A program made the translations under genes and the position numbers. Of a stretch of 64,000 nucleotides of DNA, positions 35,101 to 43,868 are shown in pieces. Within the stretch, counting starts at the first letter, position 1, and every line of letters begins with the position of its first letter. The notes under the pieces are model-generated. The model saw only the letters and a program-made list of their open reading frames with translations. It was not told the DNA's origin and did no database searches. Source of the DNA: Symsagittifera roscoffensis (Eukaryota > Xenacoelomorpha > Acoela > Convolutidae); the NCBI RefSeq assembly GCF_963678635.1, contig NC_087066.1:56624312-56688311 (forward strand). Reading direction: 5' to 3'.

Positions 35101-36482
35101 GCGAGGAATGGATCCCAGAACGGGGTCTCAGGGAGGGTTGCTCGACATCGCCATGTCTATTCAATATCTATCACCAAGTGGTAATGCGCATAGCGGAGAA
35201 TGAACGGAAAAAGATATCAGACGCGAAACATGGACAGACGGGCATAAAATGGCGATGGATACCAGGCAGCAATATACCGGATATAAACAAGATCGAAAAG
35301 TCAAACAGCGAGACGCAAACTGTTAACATAACCATATCCTTGTTCGCAGATGATACCACTATCATCGGCGAGCAAAGAGAGCTGGAAGAGGGCGTTAACA
35401 TTATCAAAGAAGTCATGGAGAAATTTGAGGAAAAGAACAACACAGACAAAGAAGAAAAGGCTTTATTTGGATCAGAAGAAGCAGAAGAAATACGCATGTT
35501 GGGTTGTTGGCTAGGTCCCAAAAAAGACCTAATGAATAGAAAAAAGCGAGCTGGATACCTATGGGCAAAATGCCGCTCGCAACTTCTGAAAAGTAAACTT
35601 CCCAGAAAGAAACAAGCACAAGTGGTGCAAGCATGTGTCGAAAGTGGGCTCCTATTCGATTGCGCTACTCGGCCGTGGTATAACCAAGAGATCAATAATA
35701 TTCAGTCGTGGATAGATAAAAGGTATAGATATCTCTGGAGTAATAAAAAGGGTCCACCGCTGAAACAAATGCATTTTGAGGGGGTTAATATGCAGGACAT
35801 CCGGAACATGTACGACATAAGATCATTGAGATGGAAGATCGAGAAACGTACATTAGAGCGGATAGGCCACATATTAAGAATGAGCAACGCAAGGACGGTT
35901 AAAATGGCGGTGTTAGGGTGGCTGGGCAGCCTCGAGGAAATCCAGAAGCGACCAGGTTACAAACGGAAAACCATTTTCTACTGGAGGAAGTTGCTCAAGG
36001 AGGCCGGAATCAACTGGACCGAAGCCCCTAAATTTGCCTTAGACCGAAAAGAATGGAAAAGAAGAATCAAGATACGCATGGACCACTTGGAGAAATGGGA
36101 GTACCAACAAGGGAATCGCCATGATGGGGAAGAAAAGTTAGAGAAGAGGAATTTCGATCTCCCCCCGACGAACTTACAGTGTGACATATGTGAAAAGGTT
36201 TGCAAATCGGTAGGGGGACTAAAGATTCACATAAAGAGAATGCACACCGAAGCCTCGCACTCTTTCACGTGCAGTCGTTGCCAGAAAACATGGAAGACAG
36301 AAGGTCCATACAAAAATCACGTCAAAGTCTGTAACCCTCAAGAAGCTGAAAAACCCAGAAAATACATAGCAAAAAAGAAGGAATGTAGCAAATGCAACAG
36401 GACACTGTCGGCGACAAACATGGCCAAACACACAGACAGATGCAGGGGGAGAGGGCATGGCTCGAACGAGCCGAACGCCTAG
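32151..36482 (+). CDS. LINE polyprotein: 2A-like, PHD finger, APE endonuclease, RT, C2H2 fingers
   Basis: Domains in order: a hydrophobic segment and 2A-like AGDVEKNPGP (to 32453); a C4HC3 PHD finger (CGECRKK, CTWCEQWIHQGC, CTKC; 32460-32625); three degenerate repeats each with C(E/D)NPAQ; an Arg/Lys-rich linker; an endonuclease with NLQG, LISE, GGDHNAH, GTWF, ELDGF and LSDHKPV (33081-33806); an RT with GQIVPLHKKGG, NNYRGVCLL, DLRKAY and FADDTT (34650-35360); an IGHILRM-type region; and three C-terminal Cys/His fingers (CDICEKVC, CSRCQK, CSKCNRT; 36178-36445). Catalytic residues are all seen and there is no internal stop. No in-frame ATG exists inside the element before codon MRRP at 32994. 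The nearest upstream ATG (32139) is in the target duplication, so the 5' end is probably slightly truncated. TAG stop at 36480. Confidence 0.93.
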   Translation, partial: ACVCVPSERDKRETHELSVRQRTHRVFGTEGNKPGTARTQNPPEYQQSGEDPASQSTSYNNIVARTSPRFECVGFFVADSGLAHLGQLITRAGDVEKNPGPTLCGECRKKVTSNSVKCTWCEQWIHQGCSGLSRQEIQQLAKANRYAFECTKCSSALSNPNREFPEVETRGEKPCENPAQEPKEANGTDTRVPREQAPWPHLDQESAEGEPRGTNTCDNPAQGPTLTNELPQREEPKSPCLHPGQEPEEEETRGIDSCENPAQHLLRQKDSDKGEKTRRGKMRRPTEEHREARRQKRKQRRLPTPPEGQPSITVTAWNLQGLSVHERNRNRLKRVITYAQGKRWEINLISELRSKSKGVIWLGEDSEQTAVIHSQRSGIVLSGEALKSWISEGQKKSFSERTTAIEVHGMKIISVYQPLWSNGVEGIEEYRHCLENEVARTPKTKVLIIGGDHNAHIGRERACETNGRYGLTTPTTEAGGDLLDWCVAHDLQWINSFSNLRKRGTWFNHSHRRWYELDGFIMRRGERHRHAKRIQITEELTLSDHKPVSLHLKIPKRSRPTRVARKPAINWEKLSTEQTALKFQKETETKEVDEDSSWSEIATALTQAALKVCGKRTRQIANPWTIGHEDELSQLHNSIASAVRDRNESLEQDRPLQDILRNRDNLRKARAKMKGKLKELEREWWDKILDECPQANIKGDMGTMYRTLRQLGGRDRKPDTGTTLTTDEFKAHFEEVSKNRYEISPQLLMDTVARMGDHRAEKKYIEENNLLNETPSDKEIQDCISEIRESAPGKDNVRIKYIKLASPHIKSAIVAMVKKMFLFRAPTWDEILKNGQIVPLHKKGGKNDVNNYRGVCLLAMGSRILARILSKRLRKWTERLNILDDNQSGFRTGRSTADATQILVRITEDADDLKKRRAIWNLPQIEHTDPEARLLDLRKAYPRVNKPALWEILRNYGMKGPFLESLADLHEATSYQVKGKEGDSEEWIPERGLREGCSTSPCLFNIYHQVVMRIAENERKKISDAKHGQTGIKWRWIPGSNIPDINKIEKSNSETQTVNITISLFADDTTIIGEQRELEEGVNIIKEVMEKFEEKNNTDKEEKALFGSEEAEEIRMLGCWLGPKKDLMNRKKRAGYLWAKCRSQLLKSKLPRKKQAQVVQACVESGLLFDCATRPWYNQEINNIQSWIDKRYRYLWSNKKGPPLKQMHFEGVNMQDIRNMYDIRSLRWKIEKRTLERIGHILRMSNARTVKMAVLGWLGSLEEIQKRPGYKRKTIFYWRKLLKEAGINWTEAPKFALDRKEWKRRIKIRMDHLEKWEYQQGNRHDGEEKLEKRNFDLPPTNLQCDICEKVCKSVGGLKIHIKRMHTEASHSFTCSRCQKTWKTEGPYKNHVKVCNPQEAEKPRKYIAKKKECSKCNRTLSATNMAKHTDRCRGRGHGSNEPNA
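32403..32453 (+). other. 2A-like ribosome-skipping peptide (LGQLITRAGDVEKNPGP)
   Basis: Matches the D(V/I)ExNPG|P consensus of 2A peptides, where the ribosome skips the Gly-Pro bond. Such sequences are established in APE-type non-LTR retrotransposons of sea urchins and other invertebrates, as well as in some RNA viruses. Here it separates a short N-terminal piece with a hydrophobic stretch (FFVADSGLAHLGQL) from the PHD-finger polyprotein, whose new N-terminus would be Pro. Confidence 0.9.
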
Positions 36483-36500
36483 AAGAAGAAGAAGAAGAAG
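36483..36500 (+). repeat. LINE 3' tail, (AAG)6 microsatellite
   Basis: AAG repeats follow directly after the TAG stop and end at the right target duplication. The element therefore has essentially no 3' untranslated region, and it uses a trinucleotide tail rather than poly(A). Confidence 0.9.
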
Positions 36501-36512
36501 ATGCACTATCAC
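36500..36512. repeat. LINE target-site duplication, right copy
   Basis: GATGCACTATCAC, identical to 32138-32150. BEL coding sequence resumes here on the minus strand. Confidence 0.9.
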
Positions 36513-37840
36513 AAAGAACCAACGTCAGGAGACTGGTTACATCCGAGGATACACCAAGTGTTGCAATTGGCAACAACCCTTTAGAAGATTCAATGACATG
36601 TACATCACTAACAGCGGCATGGGTGGAAGTGTTTGTATTCTCCTTGGATTTGTTTGTTCCAGCCTTATTCGAGACATTTGAATTTTCCTTCCGAGGAAAT
36701 ATTCTTTCGGCTCCATGGAGCAAGACATTATGTGTGCTATCACACTCTGGCTTCGGGCACTTTTTTGCTCTAGAACATTGCCGGAAACTATGATTGCCAT
36801 TGAGACAAGCGAAGCAAAGTTTCTGTTCAGCTACGTATTTTGCTCGCTGAGTAGCATTCTTTTCCTTAAAAACAGCACAATTCCACAATGCATGACTACC
36901 CTTACACAAAACACACGGCGGAAACTTAGACTTATCCTGAGCCTTACTACTTACCTGGCTATTGGCTGCAAAAACTTTGGTTGTTTTTGGTTTAACTGGT
37001 TCCTCGTTTTTTGCCTTAGAGTTGAGTAAACGTAATCTTTCATGCCCCTCGGCCTTTTCTTTCAACCAGTTGTTAAAGTCTAAGAGTGTTGGTCGCTGCC
37101 AATTATGTCTAACAGTATGCATTGACCAAGCCTCCTTGAGGTTAGGCGGAAGTTTACTAACAGCTTGGTTTAACAGGTTAACACTCTTTAGATCATCGTT
37201 GAAAGACAATGATTTGAAAACTGCTACGAGGCCAGATATTGCAGAGGAGAAACTAATGACATTTTCCGAATTGTGCATCTTAAGTGGAGGAAAAGTATTC
37301 AGCTTATCAAGATGCGCACCAACAATGGCATGTGGTTGCCCAAACTTCCGTTGCAAGGTGGCAAGTGCATCCTTGTACATAACGCCACTATAACTAAACT
37401 CCGCAATTGCGGTTTTTGCTTTGCCTGTGACGAGCGTTTTTAAGTATGTCAGTTTCGTATCATCGGTGAGAACAGCGGAATCAACGGTGGACTTAAACTG
37501 ACCAAACCATTCGTGCCAGTTTAACGGGTTGCCGTCAAACTGGGCCAACTTCCATTCAGGAAGATGATCTTTGCGGCTATGCATCAATAATTCCGCCAAT
37601 TCACGAGCGGAGAGAGGTCGATCCGATGAACAACCTTGGTTCGGATAAGCAGAAGACGGTGCGTAGTCTTCGTTGACTGGTTGATAACCAGTATTAGTAT
37701 GATTGACGAAATGCGGAACATGTTGTGGATGAACTGGGGGAGTATTAAAATACACAGTCCCACCACTAGTATAAGGAGCGGCGGTGTTACACGATGGGAC
37801 AACAGTTGTCACATTAGAAAAAAATGTTTCCAGCATTACA
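36501..37840 (-). pseudogene. gag: BEL gag C-terminal half, shifted frame: DUF1759 and zinc knuckles
   Basis: Contains a Pro/Tyr-rich linker, then the DUF1759 capsid-like domain (LPEWKLAQFDGNPLNWHEWF ... YLKTLVTGKAKTAIAEF ... LQRKFGQP), then two Cys/His knuckle regions (CVLCKGSHALWNC; CFACLNGNHSFRQC) and the start of the protease domain up to LVLCDSA, where the LINE has inserted. It is in a different frame from the N-terminal half (37814-39346). The change occurs at a seven-T run (element strand, about 37818-37824). BEL elements usually have one continuous gag-pol frame, so a one-base indel in the run is the simplest reading. Programmed frameshifting is possible but not shown. Confidence 0.85.
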
Positions 37841-39346
37841 ACACTGAGCAGGCGTGACGATTGGAGTTGTAGCAGCCAATCGCCATAAGTTTGCATCACT
37901 TGTGTAGTAATCGTTGATACTAGGTGACACAGTTTGCGGAACAAAGGGAAGATTATGTTGCGTCTGGACTGGCGCTGCATGGCAATTAGGTGCCGAAAAG
38001 AAAACCGGCGTTGGGTTTACTCCAGAAGATGAGAAGCCACCACCAGCAAATGCAGGCGACAAAGAAACAAAACCAGAACCGGGTTGGGCCGGTAACATTG
38101 GGACAGGTAATGATTCCGGTTGCGCGATGGCAAAACTACCATTAGTTATGTTTGAACTCATGGTCTGTAAAGGAACAGCAGACGGTGGTGGTAACACGTG
38201 TGCACTAGAATGCATATTGTTAACTGGGAATGGAACAGAGGCTGGGAATGAAACAGAAGCTTGCAATGGCAAACGGCTTGCACTGCCAAATTGAGGCATA
38301 GCCCGATGTCCATAACTATGGATTCCAGGGTCACTCAATGCTGTGTGCTCATGGTTATGACTATTACTGGTGTGAATTGCATGAGCAAGGAGGGCGGAAG
38401 TCGTCGGTCCTGACGAAATGGGTACACGAGTGAAGGCCTGCAAACCTGGCGCACTAGCAACGTCGGGAGGTGCTTGTGAACTAACAGAGTCTACCCAATC
38501 ATTAGTTCGATCGGTTGCTACCTTTGAAATAGGTTGACTTACTCCTGTTAAGTTACTTTCCGCTACCTTCTCGCTAACCTCAGATGAACTGTCCTCAAGT
38601 TCAAACGCTTTCAATTCCATTTCAATTAGTTGCTTTTTATGATTTTCAGCCAATTGCTCTAGTTCCAGCTGACTTTGTTCGAACTTAAGACGGTTCTCTT
38701 GCTCTTTAAGTCTTAAAGACACTTGATACTGCCTTTCCAGCTCCTCATGGCGTCGTTTTACTAAAGCTAACTCATGCCGTTTCTCACTTGATGACATAGT
38801 GCGAACAGTCGACGTATGACGAGTAGAAGCAGATTTATCAGACTTATGTGAGTCAAGCTTTCTACTATCCTTAGACTGATTAGAGACCTTAGACCTGTTT
38901 TCAGATACTCGTGCTGCTGAATCACTTGTTTTGTGCGAGCGTGAGGATGTCTCAGACCTAGTTTATTGTAAAGATCCCTTGCCCCCTGTAATGCCGGCTG
39001 CTGGAAATGACGAAGGTTCAAGGCTCATCTTGTAACTCTGAGCTTCGTGCATTACTTTATCGTTCATTTCGGTTACTTTCTTAAGCCAAAGGTCTTGCTG
39101 AGCAATAATTTTTTCAGGATTTTCCGTTTTTCCCGCTAACCTAATTAATTGCTCATTGACGTCGACAGCTTTTTCCAACGCAATTTTACATTTGTAAACA
39201 GCATTATCAATTTTTGTAGTGCGACTATTATTCTCAATGTACTCAAGTAATAATGAGTGACCTTTAAGCAGCTCATTTTCTAGATTTAGACGGGTTTCGA
39301 ATAACTTGCGTATCTTATTTTGGAATTTTTCGTCCATGTTTTTCAC
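37814..39346 (-). pseudogene. gag: BEL gag N-terminal half, copy 1, with in-frame stop
   Basis: Begins MKNMDEKFQNKIRKLFETR at 39346. The first 127 codons are coiled-coil-like, then a TAA stop (38960-38962) replaces the CAA found in copies 2 and 3. The frame continues after it through a basic Ser-rich region, a long heptad-like helix (ELERQYQVSLRLKEQENRL) and a Pro/Ser/Ala-rich tail to 37814. The first 1.19 kb of this region (38155-39346) is tandemly triplicated. Confidence 0.9.
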
Positions 39347-39430
39347 AAATTGACAATATTCTACGGATGCTCACTTATAGAAAACAATCAATAAAATGAG
39401 ATACTGTTTTGGTACGTAATCAAATTTGCA

Positions 39431-40075
39431 TTAGTAAATCAACATTAGCTTACAAGACGGGGGAACTTGACGTCTCAAAGCTTCTACCTGAAGCCTATTT
39501 CTTATAGCTTTCCGAGCTTTGAGGGGTAAGCGGTTTCGCTTCTTACGTGTCTTAAGGATGTTAAGATTAGCGCTATAACGCCTTAGAAGGAGGAGAGTCT
39601 TTAACTCAAGGGAAGGAGGCTGGTGAAGCTCTTTGTACTTCTCAATTAGTACCTGGTCCTTGGCCTTACGCTTAGAGATAAAGTCTTTAACGACGTTGAG
39701 AACGAGAATACCTGTTGAACCTAAACTTTCCTCTATATCCTCGGTTCCGTTCCGTCTACAGTATACGATCGCACAAATGTTTGTCCTATACCTTAATAAC
39801 AAATTGACAAGTTGCTCACTACTCAGCTTGCGGTTATTGTTGCTGCGGTGCCTACTTATCGAGTTATTAATGGCGTCGTGCCAAATTACAAGGTCTTTAC
39901 GGTGCGACAAGTAATGATGAAGGTAGTACTGTATTGTTTTCTGAGAGTCCCTAGCGTTAAAGTTCAAACTTAAACCTGGCTTCGTAAAGCAAGTATCTTT
40001 GACGCGCTTCTGGGACGGAGCGGGAAGTTTTCGGAGCGCGTGATCCAAAGAACTAGCTCCTAGAATGAATACCAT
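39431..40075 (-). CDS. BEL leader ORF, copy 1: 214-residue protein of unknown function
   Basis: Lies between the 5' LTR and gag, 84 bp upstream of the gag start, on the element strand. The first ATG gives MVFILGASSLDHALRKLPAP. Further landmarks are DLVIWHDAINNSISRH, NICAIVYCRRNGTEDI and TGILVLNVVKDFISKRK, and the C-terminus is strongly basic (LKTRKKRNRLPLKARKAIR). The alternating hydrophobic strands, the LGAS near the start and the WHDAINN block resemble an SGNH-hydrolase or small alpha/beta fold. That is inference only, because a catalytic Asp-His pair is not evident. BEL elements normally lack such an ORF. An in-frame extension to 40168 begins at GTG and is less likely. Confidence 0.6.
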   Translation of the reverse strand: MVFILGASSLDHALRKLPAPSQKRVKDTCFTKPGLSLNFNARDSQKTIQYYLHHYLSHRKDLVIWHDAINNSISRHRSNNNRKLSSEQLVNLLLRYRTNICAIVYCRRNGTEDIEESLGSTGILVLNVVKDFISKRKAKDQVLIEKYKELHQPPSLELKTLLLLRRYSANLNILKTRKKRNRLPLKARKAIRNRLQVEALRRQVPPSCKLMLIY

Positions 40076-40138
40076 ACACTTAGGGGACCTATGCGACGGC
40101 TTCGTTACGCTTAAGTACCAATGGGGTTGGAAAATTAA

Positions 40139-40436
40139 GTAGGTCGGTTGAACTCCAACAACACACACGGAGTAAACCTGAGGATGAAAGAATTCAACTT
40201 AACTCACTTAATATCACCGTACCTGACCACTTAACTTTACTGCCACGCAACGAAGTCAATAATCTGATGGGCTGAAACGGCTTTGTTTTACTCGAAGCGA
40301 ACTGGCTTTCAGTTTCACCAATGGTGGGTGGGGGATCAGGCAAATTGGTTAAGTTCCAACAACACACGCGGAAGAAACCTGAGGATGAAAAAACTCAACT
40401 TAATTTGCCTGATATTTTGCTACCAGACCACTTAAC
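40139..40436 (-). repeat. imperfect direct repeat in the BEL leader
   Basis: About 95 bp (40139-40235: CCAACAACACACACGGAG, AAACCTGAGGATGAAAGAA, GACCACTTAAC) recurs at 40340-40436 with changes. Both copies end in GACCACTTAAC. Present in all three tandem units. They could be packaging or other cis-acting structures. Confidence 0.7.
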
Positions 40437-40859
40437 ATAAGGTTGGTGTCATCTTACAGCACAGTTTCGCAGAATTCTGGAGACGTTTTGAGGATTTTTT
40501 GGCAATTTTTTTACTTTTTATACAAAATTTTTCAGAAAATTTTGGTCAGCAGGTTCGAGTCATAAACCAATCCAAAAAACTAGTCCAGTACCTCTTGTCT
40601 ATGTTCCGATTTCACTGATTAATAGTCCGCTCACATATATCCAAAAATTTTTGGTATCGAGAAAAATGTCAAGTCAGTTTGTCTATGTAACGACTGTAGA
40701 ATATTTCAGTTCAACGGAACTGTCCAAAATTTTTGGGTATCGAGAAAAATTACCGGGGGCTAGCTTGCGGGAAAATTTCTATCATAAATGACATCGTATT
40801 TAAATTTATAGCACAATTGGAGTTTTAAAAGTTTTGGAAACTTCTTACAGTTTTGGAGA

Positions 40860-41355
40860 TTGGGCGATCACCGGTTTCGGTCGTCTAAGCAGTAAAACAG
40901 CATCGCTGCGACGGGTGTCGGGCGTCTCAGTACTTCTAATATCAGGACTTCTAAACAGCAAAACAGCACCACTGTCTGGGTAGCAAAACAGCACCACAAG
41001 AGCACTGGCAGCAAAGGACCACTGGCAGCAAAGGACCACAGGAGCACTGGCAGCAAAAGAACACAGGAGCACTGGCACAACAGCAACCCTGTCAGAAAAA
41101 CGGCACCACAGGAAGTCTTACAGCCTTCTCGACCACTCCCCGTCTGTTTGAACTTCTGTATGAATGAACTGCTTTCGATACTGCAACAATACAGCACCAC
41201 AGGACGTCTCACAGCTTTCTCGACCACGCCTCGTCTGACTGAGCTGCTTTTTGAATTAACTCCTTTCGATACTGCTACAATGTAGAATACTGCTCTCTGA
41301 GTTAGAGAATACTGTCCTACTGCTACAGAATGTGGTCCCTTGTGGGGCGCCAAAA
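40860..41355 (-). promoter_or_regulatory. BEL 5' leader with short tandem motifs and candidate primer-binding site
   Basis: At 40970-41110 the plus strand repeats GCACTGGCAGCAAA(G)GA(A)CCAC-type words four to five times, and GCACCACAGGA(A/C)GTCT recurs at 41102 and 41191. Directly after the 5' LTR, the element strand reads TGGCGCCCCACAAGGGACC. This starts with the TGG complement of tRNA CCA ends and resembles Lys-type primer sites. A 190-codon frame (40868-41440) through these repeats is probably incidental. Confidence 0.55.
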
Positions 41356-41806
41356 TATGCTCGCTAATCTCCAAACGAAAATAATTGAATCCAAATTCGT
41401 AAATTAATAAGAGATATTTATCGGTAAATAACTCAAGCAATAGATAAATTTCGGTATTTTTCTATTGATCAGGACATCATACAACATTTTTAGCATCTGT
41501 TCGTTTTTGGTACAAATCGGCGCAAGCTAGCCACAAGAACCGGTCGGTAATGTCCTTGAGACAAATTGCTCTTTTTGGCGGTCAACCTTAATCAAGGCTG
41601 AACCGAATTAGAACCAAAAAACAGTAAAAAACGGTCAAATGGGGCTATAGCCCCTCGGGTCTACATGTTTTAAGGTCTGCATATGGGGGGACTCGAACCC
41701 GGTTGACCGGCGTGAGAGACTTGTCTCTAGGCCGCTCGGCCAACTGTGCTTGTTTTATATGCATCTATACTTGTTTTATTCTACACTCTTGTTTTGCATT
41801 GCAACA
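41356..41806 (-). repeat. BEL 5' LTR, triplication unit 1
   Basis: 451 bp, TGTT...CATA on the element strand, followed by the right copy of the CTCCC target duplication at 41807-41811. Carries the same TATA box and tRNA-like boxes as the 3' LTR. Confidence 0.95.
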
Positions 41807-41859
41807 CTCCCCGCTTATAAGTGTATATTAAGTCCACTGTGTAGATCAGACCGCTGTTG

Positions 41860-42280
41860 CTCGATTAGCATAAAGCTCGACTAGCATAAAAGTTTAAAAA
41901 CATTTTAAAAAAATCGAAAGCGTAATTTCGATAGCCTAATTTCTCAGAAATACAAAACTACAGTTTTAATCCGCTCAAACTGAAACGTGCTTTTCCGTGA
42001 AATAGAAAATTGAGCTACGGAGAAATTAAGTAATCAACAAAAAAATGAAAGTTTTCATCCCATGAATTTTGATTAGTCACACCATGATCTGTAATGGCTT
42101 GAACAGAACGCTGATTACCGCTGATTTAAATGTGTATAAAAATTGTGATTAAATATATTTTTGAGTATAAAGATTTAAATTTCGATAACATATGATTTTT
42201 GTGTTCCAATTTTTATGCTAATCGATACGATTTTCAATTTAAAATATTTTCTGCAATTCGAGCTTTATGCTAGTCGATAC
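41860..42280. mobile_element. small inverted-repeat element (MITE-like) in host flank, unit 1
   Basis: TCGATTAGCATAAAGCTCG at 41862 pairs with CGAGCTTTATGCTAGTCGA at 42259-42277. Secondary copies of the motif (GACTAGCATAAAA and TTTTATGCTAATCGATAC) sit just inside. About 420 bp, no ORF. It was present in the intron before the triplication, so it recurs at +4438 and +8876. Confidence 0.65.
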
Positions 42281-42590
42281 ACCGCCGACCAGACCTGTCT
42301 CTTGGCACTCACTCAAACTTTGATTATTATATGCATGGTTCTAAGGGGTCTAGGACAACATGTTGACGGGGCTGCAATTTTAGTTCATAATAAGCGTTCT
42401 TCATTATAATGCACTACTTAAAAGTGGCATCGGATAGCAGGATTTTGAAATGCACAAAAAATACACAGGAAAAACCAGTGCTCAGAATCAACAATGTTAT
42501 AAAAAGCTCGTCAAATTCAGATTTTCTGTAAGACAGTTTTCAAATTAATCGTATGTCATGACTTTCAACACAAAGGTCTGTCTTGGTCTT

Positions 42591-43784
42591 TCAACTCATG
42601 GTCTGTAAAGGAACAGCAGACGGTGGTGGTAACACGTGTGCACTAGAATGCATATTGTTAACTGGGAATGGAACAGAGGCTGGGAATGAAACAGAAGCTT
42701 GCAATGGCAAACGGCTTGCACTGCCAAATTGAGGCATAGCCCGATGTCCATAACTATGGATTCCAGGGTCACTCAATGCTGTGTGCTCATGGTTATGACT
42801 ATTACTGGTGTGAATTGCATGAGCAAGGAGGGCGGAAGTCGTCGGTCCTGACGAAATGGGTACACGAGTGAAGGCCTGCAAACCTGGCGCACTAGCAACG
42901 TCGGGAGGTGCTTGTGAACTAACAGAGTCTACCCAATCATTAGTTCGATCGGTTGCTACCTTTGAAATAGGTTGACTTACTCCTGTTAAGTTACTTTCCG
43001 CTACCTTCTCGCTAACCTCAGATGAACTGTCCTCAAGTTCAAACGCTTTCAATTCCATTTCAATTAGTTGCTTTTTATGATTTTCAGCCAATTGCTCTAG
43101 TTCCAGCTGACTTTGTTCGAACTTAAGACGGTTCTCTTGCTCTTTAAGTCTTAAAGACACTTGATACTGCCTTTCCAGCTCCTCATGGCGTCGTTTTACT
43201 AAAGCTAACTCATGCCGTTTCTCACTTGATGACATAGTGCGAACAGTCGACGTATGACGAGTAGAAGCAGATTTATCAGACTTATGTGAGTCAAGCTTTC
43301 TACTATCCTTAGACTGATTAGAGACCTTAGACCTGTTTTCAGATACTCGTGCTGCTGAATCACTTGTTTTGTGCGAGCGTGAGGATGTCTCAGACCTAGT
43401 TTGTTGTAAAGATCCCTTGCCCCCTGTAATGCCGGCTGCTGGAAATGACGAAGGTTCAAGGCTCATCTTGTAACTCTGAGCTTCGTGCATTACTTTATCG
43501 TTCATTTCGGTTACTTTCTTAAGCCAAAGGTCTTGCTGAGCAATAATTTTTTCAGGATTTTCCGTTTTTCCCGCTAACCTAATTAATTGCTCATTGACGT
43601 CGACAGCTTTTTCCAACGCAATTTTACATTTGTAAACAGCATTATCAATTTTTGTAGTGCGACTATTATTCTCAATGTACTCAAGTAATAATGAGTGACC
43701 TTTAAGCAGCTCATTTTCTAGATTTAGACGGGTTTCGAATAACTTGCGTATCTTATTTTGGAATTTTTCGTCCATGTTTTTCAC
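42591..43784 (-). pseudogene. gag: BEL gag N-terminal fragment, copy 2
   Basis: 397 codons, open from MKNMDEKF to the triplication junction, where the frame ends at once. CAA is retained at the position of the stop in copy 1. It lacks DUF1759, zinc knuckles and pol, so it is a truncated copy that could still give a coiled-coil protein. Confidence 0.9.
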
Positions 43785-43868
43785 AAATTGACAATATTCT
43801 ACGGATGCTCACTTATAGAAAACAATCAATAAAATGAGATACTGTTTTGGTACGTAATCAAATTTGCA

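Larger units (their letters stand above)
32151..36500 (+). mobile_element. APE-type non-LTR retrotransposon with 2A-like peptide, nested in BEL pol
   Basis: A 4350-bp insertion bounded by a 12-13 bp target duplication and ending in an (AGA)n tail. One open frame covers almost the entire element and encodes a 2A-like motif, PHD finger, AP-like endonuclease, reverse transcriptase and C-terminal C2H2 fingers. It is antisense to BEL. Clade assignment (I/Jockey-group or another APE lineage) is not attempted beyond APE-type. Confidence 0.95.
27862..41806 (-). mobile_element. BEL/Pao LTR retrotransposon, full-length, interrupted by a LINE
   Basis: Paired 451-bp LTRs (27862-28312 and 41356-41806), a 5-bp target duplication (CTCCC), a purine tract next to the 3' LTR, a candidate primer-binding site next to the 5' LTR, and gag and pol with the BEL domain order: DUF1759, zinc knuckles, retropepsin-like protease, RT, RNase H, H2C2 and rve integrase, DUF5641. 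Without the 4350-bp LINE insertion and one copy of the 13-bp target duplication the element is about 9.6 kb. The two LTRs differ at two sites that I noticed, so it is young. Gag has a nonsense codon and a frame change, and pol is split by the LINE, so this copy is not autonomous. It lies in intron 3 of the membrane protein gene, transcribed in the same direction. Confidence 0.95.

Noticed and set aside
32408-36512. Long minus-strand frames opposite the LINE (for example 32408-33364 and 33515-34339)
   Set aside because: Shadow frames of the LINE coding strand, rich in Ser/Leu/Cys with no domain.
40868-41440. 190-codon minus frame in the BEL leader as a protein
   Set aside because: It begins inside the LTR, runs through short tandem repeats giving biased Leu/Cys/Val composition, and has no recognisable feature. 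It remains a remote possibility only.
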